This document shows, piece after piece, positions 36,039 to 45,551 of a stretch of 64,000 bases of DNA (its first letter is position 1; each line of letters starts with the position of its first letter). Under the pieces are notes generated by a model. That model was not told the DNA's origin. It saw only the letters and a list, made by a program, of their open reading frames with translations, and did not search any database. The translations under genes were made by a program, and so were the position numbers. Source of the DNA: Pseudomonas abietaniphila (lineage in GTDB: Bacteria; Pseudomonadota; Gammaproteobacteria; Pseudomonadales; Pseudomonadaceae); the NCBI RefSeq assembly GCF_039697315.1, contig NZ_CP155619.1:1550001-1614000 (forward strand), written 5' to 3'.

Positions 36039-37088
36039 TCAGGTTTTGTCGGTCTTGAGTCGATGCAAATGCGGGTCGTAATCGTGGTCGTGGCTGTGAT
36101 CGCCTTGATCACTGTGGTGGTCGATGTAGTCCCGGCTGTGGTCGCGCCCCAAGCCTGACACATGCTTTTTCTGACCCGCTGGCACCTCGGTGCCAGGCTC
36201 GGCGTCGACACCGCCGTCACCCGCGACTTTCTCGCCTTTGGCCTTGCCCTCTTGAGACAGGTGTTCGATCACCGCATTCATTTCCGCGCCCAACAGCAAC
36301 ACGGATGCGGAAATGTAGAAATACAGCAGCAGCACGATGATCGCACCAATGCTGCCGTACATCGCGTCGTAGTTGGCGAAGGTTTTGACGTACCAGGCGA
36401 ATGCCAGCGACGCGATGATCCAGACCACCACGGCGAGCACCGAGCCCGGCGTGATAAAGCGGAATTCCTGTTCAACATCGGGCATGACGTAATACATCAT
36501 CGCCACCGAAACCATCAGCAGCAGGATAATCACCGGCCAGCGCAGGATGGTCCACAAGGTCACGATGAAATCTTCCATGCCGATCTGCGCCGCCAGCCAG
36601 CCCATCACCTGAGGGCCCAGGACCATGAGCGCCGCCGCCGCCAGCAACATGCCAGCAAAGGCGATCGTGTACAGCACGGACAGGGGAAGACGCTTCCACA
36701 CCGGACGCTCTTCAACCACGTCGTACGCGGCGTTCATCGCACTCATCATCAGGCGCACACCGGCCGACGCACTCCATAAGGCGATGACAATACCGATCGA
36801 CAGCAAGCCGCCCTTGGATTGCTGCAACTGGTCAATCACCGGGTTGACCTGATCAAGCGCCTGCGGCGGCAGCACCAGCTCGGACTGCAAACGCAGCCAG
36901 CTGAAGAAGTCAGGGAGGTGAAGGAAACCGATCAGGGCGATCAGGAACAGCAAAAAAGGAAACAGCGAGAACAGCGTCTGATAAGCCAACGCCGAGGCGT
37001 ACGTTGACATCTCGTCGTCGAGAAACTCTTTGACCGTTCTGACCAACACCGTTCTGAAACGTAGCTGGCGCAAATCCGGGAATATCAT
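36039..37088 (-). CDS. YihY/BrkB-family inner-membrane protein with His/Asp-rich tail
   Basis: A 349-residue protein from MIFPDLRQLRFRTVLVR, with AAGGAG seven bases upstream. Six hydrophobic segments cover about residues 30-275, with family motifs DDEMSTYASALAYQTLFSLF and MYGSIGAIIVLLLYFYISAS. The last 60 residues are soluble and very rich in His, Asp and Lys (DHSRDYIDHHSDQGDHSHDH), which looks like a metal-binding tail. The family's function is unsettled (once called tRNA-processing RNase BN; now a membrane protein of unknown role). The tail is absent from short family members. Confidence 0.87.
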   Translation of the reverse strand: MIFPDLRQLRFRTVLVRTVKEFLDDEMSTYASALAYQTLFSLFPFLLFLIALIGFLHLPDFFSWLRLQSELVLPPQALDQVNPVIDQLQQSKGGLLSIGIVIALWSASAGVRLMMSAMNAAYDVVEERPVWKRLPLSVLYTIAFAGMLLAAAALMVLGPQVMGWLAAQIGMEDFIVTLWTILRWPVIILLLMVSVAMMYYVMPDVEQEFRFITPGSVLAVVVWIIASLAFAWYVKTFANYDAMYGSIGAIIVLLLYFYISASVLLLGAEMNAVIEHLSQEGKAKGEKVAGDGGVDAEPGTEVPAGQKKHVSGLGRDHSRDYIDHHSDQGDHSHDHDYDPHLHRLKTDKT

Positions 37089-37252
37089 GGCGTCTCCTTT
37101 CGCGACGTAGACGTATCTGAAGCACATTTACCTATACGAGCGGGCAAACGCTTTGAAATTCCGTGTGCCCGCCACACCGGGCCGCTTTTTACATTGAGTT
37201 AAGCACTTTTGTCATGGCCGGCAGGTTTCTGAACACCATTGGCCGGACAGAA

Positions 37253-37278
37253 TAACGGCCATCAATTGATGGCCGTTA
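37253..37278. other. 26-bp perfect palindrome between the CsbD and YihY genes
   Basis: TAACGGCCATCAA and its exact reverse complement abut with no loop. It lies 53 bases past the CsbD stop and 165 bases before the YihY start (both minus strand). It could end the csbD transcript, or be a regulator site; no T-run follows. Confidence 0.45.
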
Positions 37279-37330
37279 GGGGTCACGCTGAGTGCGCTGG
37301 AGGCGTCTAACGCCTCAAACGCGCAGGCCA

Positions 37331-37522
37331 TCAGGCCTTGTCGACGCCTTTTTTCACAGCATCTTTGGTCTTGCCGACTGCTTGCTGTGCTTCGCCTTTG
37401 AGCTCTTGTGCCTTGCCTTCAGCGCGCAGTTTGTCGTTGTCAGTCACTTTGCCGACACCTTGCTTGACGTTGCCCGCTGCTTCGTTGGCCATGCCTTTGA
37501 TTTTATCGCCAGTGCTGCTCAT
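37331..37522 (-). CDS. CsbD-family stress protein
   Basis: A 63-residue, highly charged, Lys/Ala/Gly-rich protein: MSSTGDKIKGMANEAAGNVK, then a second helix repeat EGKAQELKGEAQQAVGKTKD. This is the CsbD/YjbJ family, small soluble proteins that are abundant under osmotic and stationary-phase stress; the molecular role is unknown. GGAG lies eight bases upstream. Upstream of YihY on the same strand but separated by a palindrome. Confidence 0.9.
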   Translation of the reverse strand: MSSTGDKIKGMANEAAGNVKQGVGKVTDNDKLRAEGKAQELKGEAQQAVGKTKDAVKKGVDKA

Positions 37523-37773
37523 AAGAATTCTCCAGGGTAATAATCGGTGTCATAACCTCGACGTAGAGATTGACTGGCGGCTGTTCACGAGAGTTTCAAA
37601 TATTTTTCGAGTGGTGAGGGTGCAGGTGTAACGGCGCTTTTCATCGCACCGCAGCGTCCCACGGACAGTTTTGCCTTTATGTTTGCCCGACAACCTCGGA
37701 GAATGCGCGGCCGAGCCGGACGGTGCCTATCATGCACGCACGGGTTCTACAGATTCAGATCCACAGGAACGCT

Positions 37774-38154
37774 ATGAAAATCGACAAGCAGCAAGCCATT
37801 GCTCGCCGTAATGAGCAACTGGGTGGCGCGGTACTGGGCACCAACAATACCCACTTCGCCGTTCTGGACCCCAAGCGCAACATCTGGTGGTTCGACCTGC
37901 CGGTGAGCCGCCTCGCGGTGGGCCAGTATGAGTGGCTGCACCTGCTGCTGCACACGCCGAGCACGGACGAATTGATTCACCTGAAGGTGACCACCAAATT
38001 CCTGCGCGAACAGAAAGACGGTGTGGTCATTCGCAACGAAGGAAAACGCAAATCGACGGTCAGCCTGGAGCTGTCGGCCGACAAGGACTCGTACCTCAAG
38101 GACATGCGGCCGAACGGCGCGAACCTGAGTTTTGCGGCGTTCGTGCAAAAATAA
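37774..38154 (+). CDS. Conserved protein of unknown function, 126 residues
   Basis: A soluble protein starting MKIDKQQAIARRNEQLGGAV. Central part NTHFAVLDPKRNIWWFDLPVS and C-terminal KSTVSLELSADKDSYLKDM suggest a mixed alpha/beta fold. No signal peptide, cysteine or catalytic motif. The ATG at 37774 is chosen over an earlier in-frame ATG because it gives a compact soluble N-terminus. I do not recognise the family. It stands alone upstream of a REPIN. Confidence 0.7.
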   Translation: MKIDKQQAIARRNEQLGGAVLGTNNTHFAVLDPKRNIWWFDLPVSRLAVGQYEWLHLLLHTPSTDELIHLKVTTKFLREQKDGVVIRNEGKRKSTVSLELSADKDSYLKDMRPNGANLSFAAFVQK

Positions 38155-38182
38155 TCACGTTTGCCAAGGCACGCCTTGATCC

Positions 38183-38272
38183 GGTAGGAGCGCGCTTGCC
38201 CGCGAATCGGATGGGTCTGCACCCGATTCGGCGGATGACACAACGCCATCGCGAGCAAGCTCGCTCCCACAG
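38183..38272. repeat. Hybrid REPIN
   Basis: Left half GTAGGAGCGCGCTTGCCCGC, right half the reverse of CTGTGGGAGCGAGCTTGCTC. The two halves belong to different REP subtypes, joined by about 45 bases. Confidence 0.85.
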
Positions 38273-38280
38273 TGGATCTT

Positions 38281-38685
38281 CTAACGCGTGAGCTTGCGGG
38301 CAGCCAGATACCCCACCGCCCCCGCCACACCCGATGCAAACGTCCCCCACGCCCAGTCCACCAGCGCCAGTTGCGACGGCCAGCCCTGCAAGGTCGCCCA
38401 GTTGGTGAGGTCGTAGGTGCCGTAAGCCATCACCCCCAACAGCGCGCTGTAGCCTGCCGCATGCCGCAGGCTTGCTCGCCCGACACCCGGCAATACGCCA
38501 ATCAGCACGATGCCGACGATGTAGATCAGGTAGAACAGTACCGCCGGCAAGATGACCGGTCGCGCCAGCATCAGAGGCCCGAGCCACTCGCGGTAGGTCG
38601 GCCCCATCAGGACACCCAACCAAAGACCGTCGAGCACCAGAAACGCAAGAAGCGTCGGCAGATAAGCGCTGAGAAATCGTTTCAT
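38281..38685 (-). CDS. DUF2177-family membrane protein
   Basis: A 134-residue protein with four predicted membrane segments, from MKRFLSAYLPTLLAFLVLDG. The DG-LWLGV N-terminal and AYGTYDLTNWATL central motifs match the DUF2177 family. Function unknown. A short upstream extension to 38718 is possible but has no better start. Its 3' end touches a REPIN. Confidence 0.85.
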   Translation of the reverse strand: MKRFLSAYLPTLLAFLVLDGLWLGVLMGPTYREWLGPLMLARPVILPAVLFYLIYIVGIVLIGVLPGVGRASLRHAAGYSALLGVMAYGTYDLTNWATLQGWPSQLALVDWAWGTFASGVAGAVGYLAARKLTR

Positions 38686-38823
38686 GAAAAAAGCCCCGAA
38701 GTCCGCATGGTCGCGCACCGGAAGGCACGCTCAAGGCTGTGACCCTGCGTCATCGCCGATAGCTGCAAAAAGCATTGCACTTTTTGCTCGGCGATGACGC
38801 TGGCTCAGGTCAAATCAGGTCGG

Positions 38824-39660
38824 TCAGACCAACTCGATGCGGTCGGCATGAATCACGATCTGCCCCTGCTTGTACAACGCGCCGATAGCCTTTTTGAAGT
38901 TGCCCTTACTGACGCCGAACAGGTTGCTGATCACGGCCGGGTCGCTCTTGTCGCTCACCGGCAATACGCCGTTGTTCTCACGCAACTTGCCGAGGATCTT
39001 GGCGTTAAGGCTGCTGGACAGTTGTTCGCCCACCGGCTGCAGGCTCAGGCTGATGTTGCCGTCGCTGCGCACTTCCTTGATGAAGCCCTTTTCCTGTTTG
39101 CCCGAACGCAGGAACTTGAACACTTCGTTCTTGTGGATCAGGCCCCAATGCTTGTTGTTGATGATGGCCTTGAAGCCCATCGCGGTTTCTTCCGCCACCA
39201 ACAAGTCCACTTCCTGACCGACCGTGTAGTTGGCCGGCACCTTGTCCAGGTAGCGGTCCAGGCGCGTGGTCGCGGTGATGCGGCGGGTGTGCTTGTCGAG
39301 ATAGACATGCACCACGCAGTAGTCACCGGCCTTCAGCGGACGCTTTTCTTCGGAGTAAGGCAGCAGCAAATCCTTCGGCAAACCCCAGTCGAGGAAGATG
39401 CCGATACTGTTGACCTCAACCACTTTAAGACTGGCAAACTCACCCACCTGAACTTTCGGTTTTTCAGTGGTGGCAATTAACTTGTCGTCGCTGTCCAGAT
39501 AAATAAAGACATTGAGCCAGTCTTCATCTTCGCTGGGAATATCCTTGGGAATATAACGATTGGGCAGCAATATTTCGCCGTCCTGCGCCCCGTCCAGATA
39601 TAAACCGAAGTTAGTATGTTTCACCACTTGCAAACTGTTGTAACGCCCGACTAAAGCCAT
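38824..39660 (-). CDS. CvfB/YitL-like S1-domain RNA-binding protein
   Basis: A 278-residue protein made of S1-like OB-fold repeats: residues 1-65 (VGRYNSLQVVKHTNFGLYLD), 70-130 (VGEFASLKVVEVNSIGIFLDW) and about 145-205 (VGQEVDLLVAEETAMGFKAI), ending in a winged-helix segment (AVISNLFGVSKGNFKKAIGALYKQGQI). This is the full CvfB architecture; homologues bind RNA and influence virulence-gene expression in Firmicutes. The cellular target in Pseudomonas is unknown. It is monocistronic, divergent from a small regulator-like gene. Confidence 0.9.
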   Translation of the reverse strand: MALVGRYNSLQVVKHTNFGLYLDGAQDGEILLPNRYIPKDIPSEDEDWLNVFIYLDSDDKLIATTEKPKVQVGEFASLKVVEVNSIGIFLDWGLPKDLLLPYSEEKRPLKAGDYCVVHVYLDKHTRRITATTRLDRYLDKVPANYTVGQEVDLLVAEETAMGFKAIINNKHWGLIHKNEVFKFLRSGKQEKGFIKEVRSDGNISLSLQPVGEQLSSSLNAKILGKLRENNGVLPVSDKSDPAVISNLFGVSKGNFKKAIGALYKQGQIVIHADRIELV

Positions 39661-40041
39661 GTCCAGATACCCTCATTGCGTGGGCGGCATTCTACCCGAG
39701 TTTGCGGTCCGGTTGCCGCTCGCGCACATACCGTTTTCGAGCGCCGTCTGGATGCCTTGAAAATCAAGGCGTTGATGACCGCTGCCCCCTTCGGCACCGC
39801 TGCCCGAAAATCCATTCGTCAGATGATCCACGGCGTATGCAGAGATAATTTTACGCAATTCCGGTGATCGAAGGCGCAGGCGTTGGCAATTAAAACAGGC
39901 AGTTAGCCGGTATTTTCGCGAAATGATTTGCGTCTTCACGATAAATCGGTCTATGGTCCGCACCGATATTTACCAAGCAATTCTCCTCACATTCCGATAA
40001 GATGGCCGGCCGTATTAATTTTATATAGGTCAATAGCAGCC
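39661..40041. other. Divergent intergenic region, AT-rich near 39895-40035
   Basis: 381 bases between divergent genes. The right half is AT-rich and contains a TATATAGG stretch close to the start at 40042, where the small gene's promoter and leader must lie. No RNA gene can be supported. Confidence 0.5.
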
Positions 40042-40221
40042 ATGCGTGTAAAAGCATCCAACTCGAAAGCCAAGCCAGCTCCTGCCGTTGAGACCAGCGA
40101 TTCGATCAACGCACAAATTGCTGCTTTCCTGAAATCCGGTGGCGAGATTCAACAGATCGCCAAAGGCGTCAGCGGCCAGACCTTCGGCCCGTCGAAACAG
40201 ATCTCCCTCGGTAAAAAGTAA
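40042..40221 (+). CDS. Small basic protein, possible SyrB-like regulator
   Basis: A 59-residue basic protein starting MRVKASNSKAKPAPAVE and ending in GPSKQISLGKK. The central helix SINAQIAAFLKSGGEIQQIA followed by GVSGQTFG is conserved in many Pseudomonas proteins of this size as I recall, sometimes named SyrB-like regulator; I am not certain of that name. The AT-rich promoter region and codon use suggest good expression. It could bind nucleic acid, given its charge. Confidence 0.6.
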   Translation: MRVKASNSKAKPAPAVETSDSINAQIAAFLKSGGEIQQIAKGVSGQTFGPSKQISLGKK

Positions 40222-40411
40222 ATCTTTCCCCGCCTGCGCGGTCGACATCCAGGCGCTTTGATCACAAAGCGCCAGGTCCATCGCTCCCTCGCTCCATCAA
40301 AGCTCTGCTTTACTGTCTGCTGATAGCTCACTCGTCCCAGTCTCGTGCTGGCGTGTCGACAGATCAGACAGGACGATGCCCTGATCACTGGACGTCTTTG
40401 CGGAAACCGAT

Positions 40412-40897
40412 ATGAAAAAATGGATGTTCTTCGGCGCCTTGCTTTGCCTTGGCCTGGGCGGTTGTGCAACACACGGGTGTGACACGTCGGCGCCAGGCAG
40501 CCCATGCCGGGCGGACTATCTGCTTTATCAGAACGACATGCTTCAGGCCAAGCTGCTGATCAATGAGCGGCGTGAAGAGAACTACGAGCTGGCCAGTGCC
40601 CTGCTCAAACGCGCAGCGAAGCAAGACACCACCGGAGAGGCCGAATTTTATCAGGCGGTGCTGCTGATTCGCCTGGGCGCCGATGAACATCAGGTCAACG
40701 ACATGCTGAAGGAATCGGCGGATCGCAAGTACCCGCTGGCCATCGCCCTGCTTGCGGAACGCACCGCCACGCGGGATCAGGAAAAAGCGTTGGTCTACCG
40801 GTCGCAGTACGACGAACTGGACGTTGCCAAGAGCGGCTATCCCTCTTTTGCGCAGGCGCTGGTCGTGGTCAACAAGCTGGTCGCCCGCAACAAGTGA
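40412..40897 (+). CDS. Lipoprotein with Sel1/TPR-like helices
   Basis: A 161-residue lipoprotein: MKKWMFFGALLCLGLGGC carries the lipobox LGGC, modified at Cys18. The mature part has several cysteines near its N-terminus (THGCDTSAPGSPC) and then paired helices with small/large alternation (ELASALLKRAAKQDTTGEAE...), suggesting a TPR- or Sel1-like repeat. Location at the outer membrane is likely (no Asp at +2). Function unknown. It is monocistronic; an inverted repeat at 40921-40945 follows. Confidence 0.75.
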   Translation: MKKWMFFGALLCLGLGGCATHGCDTSAPGSPCRADYLLYQNDMLQAKLLINERREENYELASALLKRAAKQDTTGEAEFYQAVLLIRLGADEHQVNDMLKESADRKYPLAIALLAERTATRDQEKALVYRSQYDELDVAKSGYPSFAQALVVVNKLVARNK

Positions 40898-40920
40898 TCG
40901 CAAGGTTCACATTTTCTGTG

Positions 40921-40945
40921 ATGAATCGACCAGCGGTCGATTCAT
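40921..40945 (+). terminator. Possible terminator hairpin after the lipoprotein gene
   Basis: ATGAATCGACC-AGC-GGTCGATTCAT is a perfect 11-bp stem with a 3-base loop, 23 bases after the stop. There is no T-run, so it may only be a transcript-stabilising hairpin. Confidence 0.4.
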
Positions 40946-41059
40946 CGTCGCATTCGCCGGTATGCTTGCGAGGCTCTAGCTCGCGGTTCCTATCCGGCCC
41001 TCACGCCTGAGGATATGACACCTTCGATCCACTCCTCTGAAACTTGAAAGGAGTGAAGC

Positions 41060-41803
41060 ATGCCTTATGCTCGCTGTTTTTCGCGTTGTACCGGCGCCGT
41101 GTTTGTCTGCGCCGTGGCGGTGTACCAGCCCGCCCATGCTCAAGTGATAGAGCGCGAACTGGGCGACTTCAGCCTCAAGCTCGGCACGACGCCCAGCCGC
41201 ACGATGGCCCAAGGGCTGGTGACGCCTGGCAATGGTGACTCGGCCTTCCACGGCGGACTGGACCTGACCCACGAAAGCGGTTTCTACTTCGGCCAGTGGT
41301 CGCCCAGTGCCGGTCTTTCAGCCGACACCCCCCTTGAAGTCGATTCCTACATGGGCTTCAAAAAGCCCTTCGACAAGACATTGGGCTATGAACTCGGGGT
41401 CATTCGCTACACCTACCCCAACACCGATCAGATCGACAGCCACGAGCTGTACGCAGGCTTCCGCATCTTCGACAGCCGCATCGGCACTGCGGTGAGTACT
41501 GACGCGGGCCGCCAGGACAGCACGCTGTTTCTCGACCTGGGTGGCCTGCCGTATCTGGGCCTGGATGTACGCATGCAATACGGCAATCACCAGCTCGACT
41601 CGCCGGCAATCATTGACGGCGGTGGCGCCATCAGCGCCTACAACGATTGGTCGTTCAACATCTCGCGCCCCTGGCTCGGCATGGACATGAACCTGATGTA
41701 CAGCGGCTCCAGCCTCACTGGCGCCGATTGCAGCGCCTACAGTGGACATAACAGCCAGTGCGAAAGCGCCGTAACACTCAAAGTCGTGCGCTCGTTTTTC
41801 TGA
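41060..41803 (+). CDS. TorF-family putative porin
   Basis: A 247-residue outer-membrane protein with a signal peptide ending near QPAHA-QVIE. The mature chain alternates polar and aromatic residues as in a small beta-barrel, and ends in the phenylalanine signature (VVRSFF) for outer-membrane assembly. Motifs FHGGLDLTHESGFYFGQW and the YTYPN segment match the TorF/Gcw_chp family. Two cysteines near the C-terminus may pair. AAAGGAG precedes the ATG. The transported solute is unknown. Confidence 0.85.
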   Translation: MPYARCFSRCTGAVFVCAVAVYQPAHAQVIERELGDFSLKLGTTPSRTMAQGLVTPGNGDSAFHGGLDLTHESGFYFGQWSPSAGLSADTPLEVDSYMGFKKPFDKTLGYELGVIRYTYPNTDQIDSHELYAGFRIFDSRIGTAVSTDAGRQDSTLFLDLGGLPYLGLDVRMQYGNHQLDSPAIIDGGGAISAYNDWSFNISRPWLGMDMNLMYSGSSLTGADCSAYSGHNSQCESAVTLKVVRSFF

Positions 41804-41866
41804 TGGGCTGAACTGGCATGGCGTGACTTGCTCTATAACTGGGAGACGAACCGGCAAGGAGCTGTC

Positions 41867-42739
41867 ATGCGCATCGTGTTAAGGACCTGCATTTCACTGT
41901 GGCTTGGATTGCTGTTGATCACCGGCTGCAGCCAGATGGGTCTCACGTACCGGCACCTGGACCTGATCATTCCGTGGTCGCTCAACGACTACCTCGACCT
42001 GGACTCCACGCAGAAGGACTGGCTCAACGAACGTCTCAAAGAGCACCTGAACTGGCACTGCAGCACGCAGATTCCCGACTACCTGACGTGGCTCGATCGT
42101 TTGCAGGGCATGGTTGAAACTGATCAGGTCAACGAGGCGCAGCTCAAAGCGCGCACGGCCGAAGCACGGCAGGCCATCGCCACCATCTCCCGGGAAATCA
42201 CCCCGTCCGCCGTCGAATTGCTGCGCCAGCTGGATGACCAGCAAGTGGCCGAGATGGAAGCGGCATTCGCCAAAGACATGCGCAAACATGAATCCGATTT
42301 CGTCGATCAACCGCTGGATAAACAGGTTCGTGATCGCGCCCAACGCATGGAGAAACGCCTGAATCCGTGGATTGGCAAACTGAGTCCGACCCAGAAAGAC
42401 CGGGTGATGCAATGGTCGACCTCGCTGGGCGAGCAGAATCGCTTGTGGATCGACAACCGCGCGCACTGGCAGTCGCTGCTGGTCAGCGCCGTCAAACAAC
42501 GGCAGGCGCCGGACTTCGATCAGAAAATCGCCAAGCTGCTGCAGGACCGTGAGACCTTCTGGACGCCGGAGTACCGTCAGGCTTACGACCATACCGAGCA
42601 GGCGGCGATTTCACTCATTACCGATCTGGTGGCGGAGAATTCTGCGGAACAGCGTCAGAAGCTGCTGGAGAAGATTGCCGACGTTCGACAGGACTTCACG
42701 AACCTGAGCTGCCTGAAAGGGGTCAAGAAAGCGCAATAG
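41867..42739 (+). CDS. DUF6279-type lipoprotein
   Basis: A 290-residue lipoprotein: MRIVLRTCISLWLGLLLITG then Cys21 in the lipobox (LITGC), Ser at +2, so outer membrane. The mature part is helical and charged, with conserved YRHLDLIIPWSLNDYLDLDS near its start, as in the DUF6279 family found across Pseudomonas. No known activity. AAGGAG lies upstream. It follows the TorF-like gene in the same direction by 63 bases and may be co-transcribed. Confidence 0.85.
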   Translation: MRIVLRTCISLWLGLLLITGCSQMGLTYRHLDLIIPWSLNDYLDLDSTQKDWLNERLKEHLNWHCSTQIPDYLTWLDRLQGMVETDQVNEAQLKARTAEARQAIATISREITPSAVELLRQLDDQQVAEMEAAFAKDMRKHESDFVDQPLDKQVRDRAQRMEKRLNPWIGKLSPTQKDRVMQWSTSLGEQNRLWIDNRAHWQSLLVSAVKQRQAPDFDQKIAKLLQDRETFWTPEYRQAYDHTEQAAISLITDLVAENSAEQRQKLLEKIADVRQDFTNLSCLKGVKKAQ

Positions 42740-42761
42740 ACGCGGGAAGAGACGCACACAC

Positions 42762-42947
42762 TCGTGAGAAACGCCTTTGCCAGCAAGCCGGCCCCTACAG
42801 GTTTTAAAGTAGCCACCATTGCGTGCGTCCACCTGATCGCTGCACAAGACGCCCGAGTTTACGAGGGCAGCGAATGCAATATCTCATTCAACATTGAACT
42901 CGCAGCCCCATCGCATTCTTCAGCAAGCCGACGCCTACAGCAAAAGG
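42762..42947. repeat. Degenerate REP/REPIN remnants
   Basis: Contains GCCAGCAAGCCGGCCCCTAC, CGAGTTTACGAGGGCAGCGA and CAGCAAGCCGACGCCTACAG: decayed halves of the elements that build the tandem arrays elsewhere in the window, in a single, non-amplified copy. Confidence 0.65.
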
Positions 42948-42965
42948 CGCAACCGCAGGCTCTAA

Positions 42966-43376
42966 TCACGCCACTTGCGCTTTGGAGGACACCTCGTCGA
43001 ACGTGGCGGGATCCAGCGCATCGGCTTGTTCATCCAGCACCTGGCGCGGGTGATCGTTGCCTGGAATGCTGCTGTCGATCATCGCCAGCAAGCTTGAGCC
43101 GCGAGGGGTCAGCACGAAGTTCTCGCCGTTGCCGCCCTCCTCTTCCGGCCTCGACTCAATGAATCCGCGCTTGAACAATAACGCTTCAAGGTCCGCAGCC
43201 TCCATTTTCAAGGTGTCCAGATTGCCCGTGCTTTCGCCCTCGGCCGCTTTCGCAGCCGCGTGTTCTTCAGCGTATTTGCGCGGAACGAAGGGTTTATCGG
43301 CGCTGTTCTGGACTTCATGCAACAGGCGCTCGATCAAGTCCCAGTCATAGCGTGTGTTGTCGGATTCAGCAGACAT
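42966..43376 (-). CDS. Soluble protein with probable winged-helix domain, unknown function
   Basis: A 136-residue protein from MSAESDNTRYDWDLIERLLH, with GGAGG upstream. A C-terminal segment, LEALLFKRGFIESRPEEEGG...NFVLTPRGSSLLAMIDSSI, looks like a winged-helix recognition part, giving a DUF2513-like arrangement; the N-terminal half is acidic and Ala-rich. No enzyme motif. It may be a small regulator; this is inference. Monocistronic, divergent from the next gene. Confidence 0.65.
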   Translation of the reverse strand: MSAESDNTRYDWDLIERLLHEVQNSADKPFVPRKYAEEHAAAKAAEGESTGNLDTLKMEAADLEALLFKRGFIESRPEEEGGNGENFVLTPRGSSLLAMIDSSIPGNDHPRQVLDEQADALDPATFDEVSSKAQVA

Positions 43377-43558
43377 ATTCCAACCTCCAGGAAGGATAGG
43401 GGTGACCCGTGACGTCCGGTCTTCGGGCTTCACGCTCTTGAGGTGTGACCGGGCGCAACGGCACCCGTTCAGCCCACGAGCCCAGCGGTCGTATGATGAA
43501 CTTTTGCCTCCCGCGGGCTCTCCATTTCAGTAAGCCCGCAATAGACACAGAGGCAGTC

Positions 43559-43834
43559 ATGAAAACCCTGATGAGCATCACGGCGGCAGTGGCACTGCTG
43601 GCGGCGTTACCGGTCTGGGCCTGCACGCCTGAAGAGGCGCAGGCCAAACGGGAACAGTTGGCGCAAGAGGTACAGAAACTGACCCAGCAGAACCCCACAA
43701 AGGCAAAAGAGCTGAATCAGGAGATCAAGGACATGCAACTGGAAACCGCCAGCAAGGACCTGCCGGACAAATGCCAGTTGATCGATCAGCGGTTGAAGGA
43801 GATGGATGAGGCGGCGAAAAAGGCAGAAGGATAA
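43559..43834 (+). CDS. Small exported coiled-coil protein
   Basis: A 91-residue protein from MKTLMSITAAVALLAALPVW with a signal peptide ending near VWA-CTPE. The mature 70 residues are nearly all helix with heptad-like spacing (EEAQAKREQLAQEVQKLTQ; IDQRLKEMDEAAKKAE) and two cysteines that could form a disulphide. GAGG precedes the ATG. Reminiscent of small periplasmic chaperone-like or Lpp-like helical proteins, but no family is recognised. Confidence 0.75.
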   Translation: MKTLMSITAAVALLAALPVWACTPEEAQAKREQLAQEVQKLTQQNPTKAKELNQEIKDMQLETASKDLPDKCQLIDQRLKEMDEAAKKAEG

Positions 43835-43874
43835 TCGCGATGCCGGCGGTGGTCATTCACCGGGGGGCATCGCA

Positions 43875-43969
43875 CCCGTGGGACTGAGCTTGCTCAGGAA
43901 AGCTGACGTCCAATCGCAGAAGATCGGGCGACTGGACCGACGTCTTCGTGAGCAAGCTCGCTCCCACAG
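43875..43969. repeat. REPIN (GTGGGACTGAGCTTGCTCAG / GTGGGAGCGAGCTTGCTCAC hybrid)
   Basis: Inverted halves of two different REP subtypes enclosing about 50 bases; between convergent genes. Confidence 0.82.
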
Positions 43970-44020
43970 AGTCCCCATGCACAGAGCAACTGTGCACGGA
44001 TTGACGAATGCGGCAGACGG

Positions 44021-45373
<1,353 letters not shown>

Positions 45374-45551
45374 GGGTGTTACCTCGGCGGAATACAAAAA
45401 AACAGTCGCATAGGGTACCGGTTTAAGCCGTGTTCGCCGAGTCTCTTTACCTCAAAGGGCCTATTTTGTTACGCGATTTACCCCGTGCAGCTTTCTCTGG
45501 CGCAACAATGCTCTAATCGCGGCCCATTTTTCATCAGGAGATCATGCGCCC

